Of a stretch of DNA of 64,000 nt, positions 36,801 to 45,205 are shown one piece after another. Position 1 is the stretch's first letter. Each line of letters starts with the position of its first letter. The DNA comes from PFJX01 sp964466195 (GTDB lineage: Bacteria > Pseudomonadota > Gammaproteobacteria > Burkholderiales > Thiobacillaceae), in NCBI GenBank assembly GCA_964466195.1, contig CAYXMQ010000014.1, forward strand, positions 25,045 through 89,044. The letters run 5' to 3'. Both the position numbers and the translations under genes were made by a program. The notes beneath the pieces are model-generated. The model saw only the letters and a list, made by a program, of their open reading frames with translations, did no database searches and was not told the DNA's origin.

Positions 36801-38041
36801 CGGCGCCGCCCTTTCCAGGCGGCATTGCAGGTTTGCCGAAAATATTCGAGGGCGCGTTCCATGTAGGCGTCGGGCCAATTCGGATCGGCATCGGCGAGTT
36901 GCTCCTGCGCTTCCAGCATCAGGTCTTCCAGCCAGAATCGGCGCAAATCGTCGCGCAGCGCTTCCGGCGCATGCGCCTCGATGAAAGCGAGCACGGCGGC
37001 CGAATCGAAACCCGCCGTCCGAAAGCGCTGAATGATCGCTTTGGCTTCCTTCAGCAGCACGGCGGCCTTCACCGGCTGGCCGGTCGCCAGGCAAAGAAAG
37101 ACGCTGGCCAGCACGGCCGGGTCGTCGCCTTTGCCGCGCGTGACCCGATCCCATTCCTTGGCCACCAGACGCTCGTATTCCCGCACGTCCTCGTCCAGGT
37201 TCACGTTGACGAAGAACGCAAGGCCGGAATCGCCGTTCAACAATTTGTCCGCACTATTGCCGGCCTGCCGAATCTTGGGCAGATCGTTGGCGACGAAACG
37301 CGCCATTTCACGTCGCGCCAGTCGCTGGAATTCGCTCGGCGCATCCTTGATGAAGGTCTCCAGCCGCTTCTGCTCCGCCTCCGCCGTCACGCTCTTGGCC
37401 GCCTTGACCAGACGGACGAAGGCGGTACGGGTCGGCATCCGCAACTCGGCTTTGTCGACCGCGATCACCAGCAGTGCGCTGCGGATCAGCGCGTCGGCAT
37501 CGTCCATCTCGCCGCCATCGGCGCCCATTTTTTTCGCCAGCCAGAACGAGAAATCGAGGATGTTTTGGTTTTCCTGGCGCCGTGCCAGATCCGCCTGGTA
37601 TTCGGCCAGCGAAATCCGCTTAGCCGCGGTCTTCTCGTCGAGATAGGCGCGTTGGCTCTCCGGCGTCACCGGATTGCCGGCCAGCACGGTGCTCTCCGGC
37701 ATGGCATGCAGCAGTTTGAGCATCTCCGAACCGCCCTTGGAATGCGACAGAAAGGTCTTGTCGCGCAAGGAGTACGCCGCGAGTCGCAGGTCGCCGGCGG
37801 TCAGGTTTTCTAGGTAGAGGCTGATCAGATTGACCATGCGATGCAGGGCCAGCTCAAGCTCCGGACGCAGATGCGCGGTGCCGAAATAATGCGCGATCTG
37901 GACGATGCCCTTGGCGAAATCCGCCTGCATCGCCTGCAGCCGCTCGGGCGTGAGAATGTCCTGCTCCACGCCGTAACGCAGCGCTTTATCAAAGAACGGC
38001 CGGCTGTCGAAAGCCGAAACAGAGGTCGCGGGGGTGGCCAT
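36797..38041 (-). CDS. Unknown conserved-looking protein, last gene of J-domain cassette
   Basis: I do not recognise this 414-residue protein. It is soluble, helical and charged, with no signal peptide. Notable stretches are GVEQDILTPERLQAMQADFAKG near the N-terminus, LRLAAYSLRDKTFLSHSKGG (about 85-105) and a basic C-terminus AWKGRRR. Regular helix-turn-helix spacing suggests an alpha-solenoid-like fold. It is the fourth gene of a minus-strand cassette that starts with a mini J-domain protein; 33 bases separate it from the preceding gene. Codon use is like its neighbours, so it looks resident rather than recently acquired. Confidence 0.75.
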   Translation of the reverse strand: MATPATSVSAFDSRPFFDKALRYGVEQDILTPERLQAMQADFAKGIVQIAHYFGTAHLRPELELALHRMVNLISLYLENLTAGDLRLAAYSLRDKTFLSHSKGGSEMLKLLHAMPESTVLAGNPVTPESQRAYLDEKTAAKRISLAEYQADLARRQENQNILDFSFWLAKKMGADGGEMDDADALIRSALLVIAVDKAELRMPTRTAFVRLVKAAKSVTAEAEQKRLETFIKDAPSEFQRLARREMARFVANDLPKIRQAGNSADKLLNGDSGLAFFVNVNLDEDVREYERLVAKEWDRVTRGKGDDPAVLASVFLCLATGQPVKAAVLLKEAKAIIQRFRTAGFDSAAVLAFIEAHAPEALRDDLRRFWLEDLMLEAQEQLADADPNWPDAYMERALEYFRQTCNAAWKGRRR

Positions 38042-38074
38042 GCGTTCGTATCCGGGTCGGCGGCGAGTCGCGCC

Positions 38075-38824
38075 CTAAATGGCCGACTCTTCCTCGTCGT
38101 CCTCTGTGTCCGTCGGCCCCGAGGAGGCCGGCGCCGGCGACGCATTTGATTCCTCCATGTGCTTCTGCATGCGGTCACGCAGCGCGAACATGACTTCTTC
38201 GAACGCATCGGTCAGTTCGTAACGCAGTATCCAGGCCGCTTCCATCCAGTCGCCATCGGCGATTTCCGAACGAGAAAGCTGCGGCCGGGCGTTTTCGATG
38301 GAATCGCCGAAATCCAGGCCGTGGTCGAGCTCCTCGACTTTTTCCATCAGCCAGGTGTTGTGGGTCTGAATGCCGGAGTCGGTGTTGAATTGCGGCGTAA
38401 AACGGCCGCTGCTGGCAAAGCTGAACATCTCGTCGTAGCGGTCCTCGAAATAGTCGGCCAGCGTCTGGCTGCCGCCCTCGATCTCGGCGATGGCTTCCAG
38501 ATACTCGCCGACCGTGTTCGGGTCGCGAAAAATGACCGAATTGATCATCGCGCGCAGCCGTTCCCGAGTGCGCTCGCCGTACTTCCTTTCCAGCACCACG
38601 CTGCGCGCAAACTGCTCCGGCGTAACCAGCATGTTCACCACCGATTCGCGCGAGGAATCAAACTCGCGCATGACCGCGAGCAGATCCTTCGGCGCCATGT
38701 CGCCCAGCACGCTGACCAGCGCATGATCGCCATCCTGTTCGGCGATGGCGACCAGCGCCTGCTCAGCGCCGGCGATATCGCCGGCGAGGATCAACTGGGA
38801 GGATTTCGTAACTACCGGGTGCAT
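38075..38824 (-). CDS. Unknown acidic-tailed protein of the J-domain cassette
   Basis: A 249-residue soluble protein starting at ATG 38824 (MHPVVTKSSQLILAGD); an upstream in-frame start at 38911 would overlap the previous gene. The N-terminal 60 residues look like a helical pair (DIAGAEQALVAIAEQDGDHALVSVLG). The centre contains FRDPNTVGEYLEAIAEIEGG and DWMEAAWILRYELTDAFEEV. The tail is low-complexity and strongly acidic (TDTEDDEEESAI). I recognise no family. Acidic tails also occur in the neighbouring 182-residue protein, which suggests shared binding behaviour, for example to a basic partner or a chaperone. Confidence 0.75.
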   Translation of the reverse strand: MHPVVTKSSQLILAGDIAGAEQALVAIAEQDGDHALVSVLGDMAPKDLLAVMREFDSSRESVVNMLVTPEQFARSVVLERKYGERTRERLRAMINSVIFRDPNTVGEYLEAIAEIEGGSQTLADYFEDRYDEMFSFASSGRFTPQFNTDSGIQTHNTWLMEKVEELDHGLDFGDSIENARPQLSRSEIADGDWMEAAWILRYELTDAFEEVMFALRDRMQKHMEESNASPAPASSGPTDTEDDEEESAI

Positions 38825-38871
38825 GCTGTGTCCTTCAATTCGAATAAGGTGGTGACCTGCGCTTTCTGGGT

Positions 38872-39420
38872 TCAACGTTCCAGCGCATCGAAGCCCTGTT
38901 CGGCCAGCCAATCGGCGCCCGCCTCGCTCAAGTCCCGCTCGTCGTTTTCGTCACCTTCTTCGCCTTCCTCGGCGTACTCGTCGCGCTCTTGCTCCTGCGT
39001 TTTTTCCGGCGCCGGCGCAGCTGAGGCTTCCTTGGTGCGCAAATACTCCAGCACCGCGGTCACGACGAGAAAGGCGTCGCCGCCTTGAACCTTCAGCGTC
39101 GACGCGATCAACGGCTCCGCCCAAGCGGCGACCGTCAGCTCCGGTTTCAGATCGGCCCACTTGCTAAAGCCCGCACGCCCGGGTTCGCTCAGCGCGAGTT
39201 GCTGCATGCGTGCGGCAGACTTGAAGCCGAACGCGCCGTAGAACGCGACCGCCACCATTTCCGGGCTGAAATCGATCATCGGCAAGAGCGCGCCGAGCAC
39301 GCCGCGCTTGTCGTTCAGACGTTTTTGCAGCACCGACTTGCCTTCGGAATCCGTCACCAGGTCATCGACCTCGGCGTGATAGCTGGTGCTAAGGTCTGAG
39401 AAATATCGGGATTTTTTCAA
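38872..39420 (-). CDS. Unknown acidic-tailed protein coupled to the mini J-domain gene
   Basis: A 182-residue protein with no recognised family. It begins MKKSRYFSDLSTSYHAEVDD; a hydrophobic helical patch VLGALLPMIDFSPEMVAVAFYGAFGFKSA (residues about 41-70) is followed by a helical middle and an acidic linker (EYAEEGEEGDENDERD), then ADWLAEQGFDALER. Its ATG overlaps the stop of the J-domain gene (ATGA, 39417-39420), so translation is coupled and the products are likely made in matched amounts. It could be the dedicated client or partner of the J-domain protein. Confidence 0.75.
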   Translation of the reverse strand: MKKSRYFSDLSTSYHAEVDDLVTDSEGKSVLQKRLNDKRGVLGALLPMIDFSPEMVAVAFYGAFGFKSAARMQQLALSEPGRAGFSKWADLKPELTVAAWAEPLIASTLKVQGGDAFLVVTAVLEYLRTKEASAAPAPEKTQEQERDEYAEEGEEGDENDERDLSEAGADWLAEQGFDALER

Positions 39421-39695
39421 TTGATGGCGTCCTGGAAATATTTTCCCGCCATGTCGCGCGCGACGGGCAGGGGGTCTTCGATAAGGCTGCGTTCGCGGTA
39501 TTCGTCGTAAGCCTTGCGACGCTCGGCGTCGGTAAGCGTTTCATACGCGGCCTGAACTTCCCTGAAACGCGCGGCCGCATCCGGCGACGGGTTTTTGTCG
39601 GGGTGAAACTGTGCGGCCTTTTTGCGGTAAGCCGCCTTGATTATCTCGGCTGTCGCCGCCGGCGAGATGCCCAGTTTGGCATAGTGATCCTGCAT
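39417..39695 (-). CDS. Minimal J-domain protein (class III-like, J-domain only)
   Basis: A 92-residue protein that is almost entirely a J-domain: HYAKLGISPAATAEIIKAAY (helices I-II), the invariant HPD at residues 31-33, and AYETLTDAERRKAYDEY (helices III-IV). It lacks the Gly/Phe region, zinc fingers and substrate-binding domains of DnaJ. J-domains stimulate the ATPase of a Hsp70; with no client-binding domain, targeting must come from partners, and the three downstream genes are the obvious candidates. AAGGA precedes ATG 39695. Confidence 0.92.
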   Translation of the reverse strand: MQDHYAKLGISPAATAEIIKAAYRKKAAQFHPDKNPSPDAAARFREVQAAYETLTDAERRKAYDEYRERSLIEDPLPVARDMAGKYFQDAIN

Positions 39696-39744
39696 TGAAA
39701 TCCTTGTTCTGCTCCATCCGATAAGTGCAATCGTCGCGCCCGCG

Positions 39745-40119
39745 TCAGTGCGCGCTCTTCACATGCGCCAATTCCAGTTCGCGCGCCAGCGCAGCGAGCC
39801 GCCTGTCCCGCGTCAACAGACGGGCGCCTGCGGTCAGCGCCGTGGCGGCCAGCAAATGCGCGTCGACATAGCCGATCTCGCGCCCCATCAGACGATGGCG
39901 TTCGATGAAGAACAACACCTCCTGCTCCTCGGCCACCCGCGCCCGCGGCAGGGCCGCCAACAGGCCCAGAACCTCGCCGCGCAATTTCAACGGCCCGCAC
40001 GCCAGTTCGCCGATCACGAAAGGATGCACCAGCGCCTGGCCGGACTGCAGAACGGCCGCCACCTGCGCATCACCCTGCCGCAAATGGTCTATCCAGACCG
40101 AGGTATCCAGCAGGATCAC
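39745..40119 (-). CDS. vapC: VapC-type PIN-domain toxin
   Basis: A 124-residue PIN-domain ribonuclease. The acidic active site is complete: Asp5 (MILLDTSVWID), Glu38 (VIGELACG), Asp86 (GYVDAHLLAA) and Asp105 (TRDRRLAAL). VapC toxins cut tRNA or rRNA and are neutralised by the partner antitoxin. The ATG overlaps the stop of the antitoxin gene by four bases (40116-40119), as usual for these modules. It is intact, so probably functional. Confidence 0.95.
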   Translation of the reverse strand: MILLDTSVWIDHLRQGDAQVAAVLQSGQALVHPFVIGELACGPLKLRGEVLGLLAALPRARVAEEQEVLFFIERHRLMGREIGYVDAHLLAATALTAGARLLTRDRRLAALARELELAHVKSAH

Positions 40120-40316
40120 GGCTTGCCGGCGTCGCGGCGGCGGGGTGCGGGCGTCAGTTCCGCTTCGCTGCCGCCCAATTGGGCCAGCCGCTGCGCGCTC
40201 TCGCGCTGGATCAGTGCGGTCAGCGCCTCGCGCAGCAACGCGGAGCGCTCCACCACGCCAGTCAGCGACTGGGCGCGCTCCAGCAGCGTTTCATCGAGGT
40301 TGATGGTCGTTCGCAC
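40116..40316 (-). CDS. vapB: VapB-type ribbon-helix-helix antitoxin
   Basis: A 66-residue protein with the ribbon-helix-helix start RTTINLDETLLERAQSLTG and helix RSALLREALTALIQRES. It begins with GTG at 40316. The C-terminal tail (ELTPAPRRRDAGKP) would wrap around VapC. The dimer should bind the palindrome at 40351-40364 and repress the operon together with VapC. Confidence 0.92.
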   Translation of the reverse strand: MRTTINLDETLLERAQSLTGVVERSALLREALTALIQRESAQRLAQLGGSEAELTPAPRRRDAGKP

Positions 40317-40344
40317 GGCGAGTCCCGGCCAAAATGGAGGCCGG

Positions 40345-40364
40345 AATATAGCATCATTTGATGC
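40345..40364 (-). promoter_or_regulatory. vapBC promoter -10 and operator palindrome
   Basis: On the minus strand a perfect palindrome GCATCA-AA-TGATGC (40351-40364) directly precedes the -10 hexamer TATATT (40350-40345), placing it in the spacer where a bound antitoxin would block RNA polymerase. The -35 region is weak. Transcription would start near 40338, leaving a leader of about 22 bases before GTG 40316. No other feature is seen in 40365-40443. Confidence 0.7.
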
Positions 40365-40443
40365 GGTTTTTGGCGCAGGCCGGTTACCCTGGCAAGCGGC
40401 CGCAGCGAGTCGGTGCAGCGACGAGCAGTCCCCCGGCCGCCGC

Positions 40444-42345
40444 TCAGCGTCCGTTTAACGCCCGCTCGATGAAATGGCGCGGCACGCGCGTTTTCGGCAC
40501 GCGCTCGGCAACGTCGCTTCTGAACCATTGCCGCACATCGTCATCCAGGCCGATGCCATGCATGTAGTTGTACAGCGCCTTGTTCAGCGCGATGCCGAGC
40601 GCGTCATGGTCGACGCCGGTCGGATCATGGAAGCCGACGTCGTTCCTGGCGAAGGAGACCGCCGGCAGCGTCTGCAGCGTGACGCCGAACTGTTCCGGAT
40701 GCAGACCGACCGGCGAATGCACGGTGCAGACGAAGCGGTGGAAAAAACCGGACTGGATGCAGCCGGCGGCGAACAGCTGGCGCACGTATTCCAGCGCATC
40801 GACGGTGTCCTGTACGGTTTGGGTCGGGAAGCCATACATCAGATAGGCGTGGACCAGGATGCCGGCTTCGCTGAAGGCGTGCGTGACGCGGGCGACCTGG
40901 TCGACCGAGACGCCTTTCTGCATCAGCTTGAGCAGACGGTCGGAGGCGACCTCCAGGCCGCCGGAAACGGCAATGCAGCCGCTTTCCGCCAGTTGCCGGC
41001 ACAGCTCCGGCGTGAACGACTTTTCGAAGCGGATATTGCCCCACCAGGAAATCGCGCGGTTGCGCCGCTGCAGTTCCTCGGCCAGCGCCTTCAGGCCCTT
41101 CGGCGGCGCGGCTTCGTCGACGAAGTGAAAGCCGGTCTGTCCGGTCTCGGCGATGATGCGGTCGATGCGGTCGACCAACGTCGCAGCGGCGATCGCGTCA
41201 TAGCGGGCGATGTAGTCGAGCGAGACATCGCAGAAACTGCATTTCTTCCAATAGCAGCCGTGCGCCACGGTCAGCTTGTTCCAGCGCCCATCCGACCACA
41301 GCCGGTGCATCGGGTTGAGCATGTCGAGCACCGACAGATAGCGGTCCAGCGGCAGGCCGTCCCAGGTCGGCGTGCCGACTTCGGCGAACGGGATGTCGGG
41401 CTCGGGGAAGTGGATATAGCGGACCTTTTCGTCGCTGCGCACGAAAGTCCGTACCAGCCGTTCCGCGCTCCGCTCGCCGCGCAGATGTTCCAGCAGCGCC
41501 AGCAGCGGACGCTCGCCGTCATCGAGGCAGACATAGTCGAAATAATCGAACACGCGCGGCTCGCTGAGTTCGCGCAGTTCGGTGTTGACGAAGCCGCCGC
41601 CGAGCACCGTGACGATGCCGGGATGCTGCGCCTTGATCGCCTGCGCGATGCGAAACGCCGCATAGACGTTGCCGGGAAAGGGCGCTGACAGCAGCACGAC
41701 CGCCGGGGCATGCTTTGTAATGGCTTCCAGCGTCAGTTCACGCAGCGATTGATCGACCAGATTCAGCGGCGCGGCCAGCGCTGCGGCCAGCGGTTCGAAG
41801 CTGGGCTGGCTTTGCGCCAGCGATTCGGCGTAACGGACGAACTCGAAGCGCGCATCGACCGCGTCACGCAGCACGTCAGCGACATCGTTCAGGTACAGCG
41901 TGGCGAAATGGCGGGCGCGATCCTGCACCCCGAGCGCGCCGAACGCCCAGGCCAGCGGGTCGCCGCCGTCGTCATCGACGTAAACGTCGAGCGCAGCGAA
42001 GCGCGCGCCTTCGGGCAGGAAATTGCGCCCGGCGATGCGATGTCCGATGCTGGGGTCGCGGCCCTGCAGAAACGCCACCGCCGGCGTGATGGTGGCCAGA
42101 TAACGCTCGAACTGCGCGTCAAACGCCTGCACCTGCGGCGTGCGCTTGCGCTTCGGCAGCGCCTCGATGCAGGCGCGGATGGCCTGCAACCCGGATGGCG
42201 AGAACAGCCGCAGCACCAAAGCCAGCGCCAGGTCTTCCTGCACCGCATCGACGCCGCGCGAGCGCAGGAAGCCGGTCAGATACGCCGTCGACGGATACGG
42301 CGTGTTGAGTTGCGTCATCGGCGGGATGACGGAGAGGACGCGCAT
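40444..42345 (-). CDS. Cobalamin-binding-type radical SAM protein
   Basis: A 633-residue protein. The N-terminal half shows a B12-binding-like Rossmann segment (PAVVLLSAPFPGNVYAAFRI, then VTVLGGGFVNTELRE, about 214-260) but no DxHxxG motif, so the cobalamin may be base-on or absent. The radical SAM cluster motif is GCYWKKCSFCD (Cys364, Cys369, Cys372), spaced CX4CX2C rather than the standard CX3CX2C. GGLEVASDRLLKLMQKGV and YLMYGFPTQT are typical barrel strands. The substrate is unknown. It lies alone between vapBC and the pyrimidine cluster, 44 bases upstream of pyrC' on the same strand. Confidence 0.85.
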   Translation of the reverse strand: MRVLSVIPPMTQLNTPYPSTAYLTGFLRSRGVDAVQEDLALALVLRLFSPSGLQAIRACIEALPKRKRTPQVQAFDAQFERYLATITPAVAFLQGRDPSIGHRIAGRNFLPEGARFAALDVYVDDDGGDPLAWAFGALGVQDRARHFATLYLNDVADVLRDAVDARFEFVRYAESLAQSQPSFEPLAAALAAPLNLVDQSLRELTLEAITKHAPAVVLLSAPFPGNVYAAFRIAQAIKAQHPGIVTVLGGGFVNTELRELSEPRVFDYFDYVCLDDGERPLLALLEHLRGERSAERLVRTFVRSDEKVRYIHFPEPDIPFAEVGTPTWDGLPLDRYLSVLDMLNPMHRLWSDGRWNKLTVAHGCYWKKCSFCDVSLDYIARYDAIAAATLVDRIDRIIAETGQTGFHFVDEAAPPKGLKALAEELQRRNRAISWWGNIRFEKSFTPELCRQLAESGCIAVSGGLEVASDRLLKLMQKGVSVDQVARVTHAFSEAGILVHAYLMYGFPTQTVQDTVDALEYVRQLFAAGCIQSGFFHRFVCTVHSPVGLHPEQFGVTLQTLPAVSFARNDVGFHDPTGVDHDALGIALNKALYNYMHGIGLDDDVRQWFRSDVAERVPKTRVPRHFIERALNGR

Positions 42346-42389
42346 GCGCCTATTTCACCGGCGCGCCGGCCATGCAATGGCGCTGCACG

Positions 42390-43679
42390 TTAAGCGTGCT
42401 GATTGCCGCGGCGGTAATCGAGATGCCCGTCGATCAGCGTGTATTGCACGCGGCCCTGCATTTCCAGGCCGAGGAACGGGCTGTTCTTGCCCAGGCTGGC
42501 GAGGTTGCCGCGATTGACCACCCAGTTCGCCTGCGGGTCGAACAAACACAGGTCGGCGGGTCGGCCGACGCCGATGCGGCCGGCATCGACATCCAGGATG
42601 CGCGCCGGGTTGCGGGTGATGAAGTCGAGCGCCCGAGTCAGCGGCAGGCCCGTTTCACGCGCCCATTTCAGGGTCAGCGGCAGCAGCAGTTCGACGCCGG
42701 TGGCGCCCGGTTCGGCTTCCTGGAACGGCAGTTCCTTGGCATCGTCATCAACCGGCGCATGGTCCGAACAGATCGCGTCGATCGTGCCGTCTTCGAGGCC
42801 GTGGCGGATGGCGTCGCGATCGCGCTGGCTGCGCAGCGGCGGAATCAGATGGCAGTTGGCGTTGAAATCGGCGGTGTCCATTTCCGACAGGTGGACGTGA
42901 TGAATATTGACGTCGCAGGTGATCGGCAGGCCGTCATGTTTGGCGCGCCGTACCATCTCGATGCCGGCGCGGCTGGACAGGCGCGCCAGATGCACGCGCG
43001 CGCCGGTTTCGCGCACCAGCAGCAGGATGGTCGACAGCGCGACGGTTTCCGCCGGCACCGGGATCGGCGGGAAACCGAGCCGCGCCGCGACGACGCCGTC
43101 GTGCGCGACGCCCTCGCGCGCCAGATGCGGGTCTTGCGGGCGCAGCCAGACCGACAGGTCGAAGGTCTTGGCGTATTCCATCGCACGCAGCAACACCTGC
43201 GTGTCGACCAGCGGCGCATCGGCCTGGCTGAATGCGATGCAGCCGGCCTCGGTGAGTTCGGCCATTTCGGTGATGCCTTCGCCCTTGAGCTTGCGCGTCA
43301 GCGCGCCGACCGGGTACACGCGCGGGCCGGGCATGTGCTTGGCGCGAAACTTGAGCATTTCGACCAGGCCGGGTTCGTCCAGCGGCGGATCGGTATCCGG
43401 CGGGCAGGCCAGCGAGGTGACGCCGCCGACCGCCGCCGCGTGCATTTCGGTTTCCAGCGTGGCCATGTATTCCAGGCCGGGTTCGCGCAGGCGCACCGAC
43501 AAATCGACCAAGCCCGGGCAGACGATCAGGCCGCTCGCGTCGATGACCTGATTGGCGTGGAAATCGGATGGCGGCTGGCCGACGCCGACGATATGGCTGG
43601 CCGCGACATAGAGGTCTTGCACGCGATCGAGGCCGGAGGCGGGGTCGATGACGCGGCCGTTTTTGATGTGGATTTTCAT
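42390..43679 (-). CDS. Non-catalytic dihydroorotase homologue (PyrC'/PyrX type)
   Basis: A 429-residue amidohydrolase-fold protein. Active dihydroorotases have DxHxHxREPG; here it is DLSVRLREPG, with Ser61 and Arg63 in place of both metal-binding histidines, so it is not expected to hydrolyse dihydroorotate. Such PyrC' proteins form a structural partner of aspartate carbamoyltransferase in Pseudomonas-type enzymes. That fits its position 12 bases after pyrB. ATG 43679 (GGA upstream) is preferred over TTG 43691. An active dihydroorotase must be encoded elsewhere in the genome. Confidence 0.9.
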   Translation of the reverse strand: MKIHIKNGRVIDPASGLDRVQDLYVAASHIVGVGQPPSDFHANQVIDASGLIVCPGLVDLSVRLREPGLEYMATLETEMHAAAVGGVTSLACPPDTDPPLDEPGLVEMLKFRAKHMPGPRVYPVGALTRKLKGEGITEMAELTEAGCIAFSQADAPLVDTQVLLRAMEYAKTFDLSVWLRPQDPHLAREGVAHDGVVAARLGFPPIPVPAETVALSTILLLVRETGARVHLARLSSRAGIEMVRRAKHDGLPITCDVNIHHVHLSEMDTADFNANCHLIPPLRSQRDRDAIRHGLEDGTIDAICSDHAPVDDDAKELPFQEAEPGATGVELLLPLTLKWARETGLPLTRALDFITRNPARILDVDAGRIGVGRPADLCLFDPQANWVVNRGNLASLGKNSPFLGLEMQGRVQYTLIDGHLDYRRGNQHA

Positions 43680-43691
43680 ATCACTGTCCAA

Positions 43692-44654
43692 TTATTGATT
43701 GCCGGCCAGGATGCTCATCACCGCCATGCGCACCGCGATGCCGAAGGTGACCTGCGACAGGATCACCGACTGCATGCCGTCGGCCACCGCCGAATCGATT
43801 TCGACGCCGCGATTCATCGGGCCCGGATGCATGACGATGGCATCCGGCTTGGCCAGTTTGAGCTTGTCCGGCGTCAGACCCCAGTGTTTGAAATATTCGC
43901 CGGCGGATGGCAGGCGCGAACCGCGCATGCGCTCGTTCTGCAGGCGCAGCATCAGCACCGCATCGACGTCCTTGAGTCCGTCGCCCATCTTGTGGAACAC
44001 GTGCACGCCGAGGTTCTCGACATCGCGCGGCAACAGCGTCTTGGGCGCGACCACGCGCACTTCCGGGCAGCCCAACGTGGTCAGTGCATGAATCTGCGAA
44101 CGGGCGACGCGCGAATGCAGCACATCGCCGACGATGGCCACGCGCAGGTTGTGGAACGGGCCCTTGTAATGGCGCAGCGTGAACATATCCAGCAAACCCT
44201 GGGTCGGGTGCGCGCAACGGCCGTCGCCGGCGTTGATGATATGGATATGCGGCGCGACATGGCGCGCGATCAGATGGCTGGCGCCGGCCGCGGCGTGGCG
44301 CACGATGAACATGTCGGCCTGCATCGCCGACAGGTTGGCGATGGTGTCGAGCAGCGTTTCGCCCTTGCTCTGCGAAGACGCATTGATGTTCAGATTGACC
44401 ACGTCGGCGCTCAGGCGCTTGGCGGCGATCTCGAACGTGGTGCGGGTGCGCGTGGAGTTCTCGAAGAAGATATTGAAGATCGCCTTGCCGCGCAGCAGCG
44501 GCACATTCTTGACGTCGCGCACCGCCTCGGAAACCGACAGAAAGGACGCCGCGGTATCGAGTATATGAGTCAGGACGCGCGCCGGCAGGCCATCCAGCGT
44601 CAGCAGATGGCGCAGGCGGCCATCGTCGGTCAATTGCAGGTTGTTGGCGCTCAT
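43692..44654 (-). CDS. pyrB: Aspartate carbamoyltransferase catalytic subunit
   Basis: A 320-residue enzyme with the carbamoyl-phosphate motif FFENSTRTRTTFE, the HPTQGLLDMFT segment and the C-terminal HPGPMNRGVE. It makes carbamoyl-aspartate, the committed step of pyrimidine synthesis. No pyrI regulatory subunit is present; the class that uses a PyrC' partner has the same gene order as here. Its start overlaps the pyrR stop by four bases (ATGA, 44651-44654). Confidence 0.96.
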   Translation of the reverse strand: MSANNLQLTDDGRLRHLLTLDGLPARVLTHILDTAASFLSVSEAVRDVKNVPLLRGKAIFNIFFENSTRTRTTFEIAAKRLSADVVNLNINASSQSKGETLLDTIANLSAMQADMFIVRHAAAGASHLIARHVAPHIHIINAGDGRCAHPTQGLLDMFTLRHYKGPFHNLRVAIVGDVLHSRVARSQIHALTTLGCPEVRVVAPKTLLPRDVENLGVHVFHKMGDGLKDVDAVLMLRLQNERMRGSRLPSAGEYFKHWGLTPDKLKLAKPDAIVMHPGPMNRGVEIDSAVADGMQSVILSQVTFGIAVRMAVMSILAGNQ

Positions 44655-45205
44655 GACTTGCTCTGCACGACGAAGTGCAGCCCTTCCGTTTCGTTGCTGA
44701 CCAGCGAGATGTGTTCGTCCGCCGCCAGATCGAGCTTGATGCCGACATAGTCCGCGCACAGCGGCAGCTCGCGCCCGCCGCGATCCACCAGCACCGCCAG
44801 TTTGATCGCGGCCGGGCGGCCGTAATCGAACAGCAGATTCATCGCGGCGCGGATGGTACGGCCGGTGAACAGCACATCGTCGATCAGCAAGATGTGCCGG
44901 TCTTCCACATCGAACGGCAGGTGCGACGGCTTGGTTTCCGGATGCAGGCCGATGCGCGAGAAGTCGTCGCGATAAAAGGCGATATCGAGCACCCCGCGCG
45001 GCAGATCCAGTTCCAGGCGCTCGGCCAGCGCATCCATGATCCAGACGCCGCCGGTATGGATGCCGACCAACGCGCAATCAGGCTGGATAAGCGGCTTGAT
45101 CTGCGCGGCCAGGAGGTCGATGAGTTGTTCGGGCGAGGGCAGCGAAGCCATCGGCATTTGAGCGCTTGCGGCGTCTTCCTTAGGCGAGGGCGGTTGCATG
45201 GGCAT
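44651..45205 (-). CDS. pyrR: PyrR: pyrimidine regulator / uracil phosphoribosyltransferase-like
   Basis: A 184-residue protein from ATG 45205 (AGGA upstream), overlapping the end of ruvX by 26 bases. The PRPP-binding loop ILLIDDVLFTGRTIRAA and the N-terminal CALVGIHTGGVW identify PyrR. In Bacillus it attenuates the pyr operon by RNA binding. In proteobacteria with this gene order it may act mainly as an enzyme or by another mechanism; no attenuator leader is visible because the gene overlaps ruvX. Several in-frame ATGs (45199, 45157) make the exact start uncertain. Confidence 0.92.
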   Translation of the reverse strand: MPMQPPSPKEDAASAQMPMASLPSPEQLIDLLAAQIKPLIQPDCALVGIHTGGVWIMDALAERLELDLPRGVLDIAFYRDDFSRIGLHPETKPSHLPFDVEDRHILLIDDVLFTGRTIRAAMNLLFDYGRPAAIKLAVLVDRGGRELPLCADYVGIKLDLAADEHISLVSNETEGLHFVVQSKS

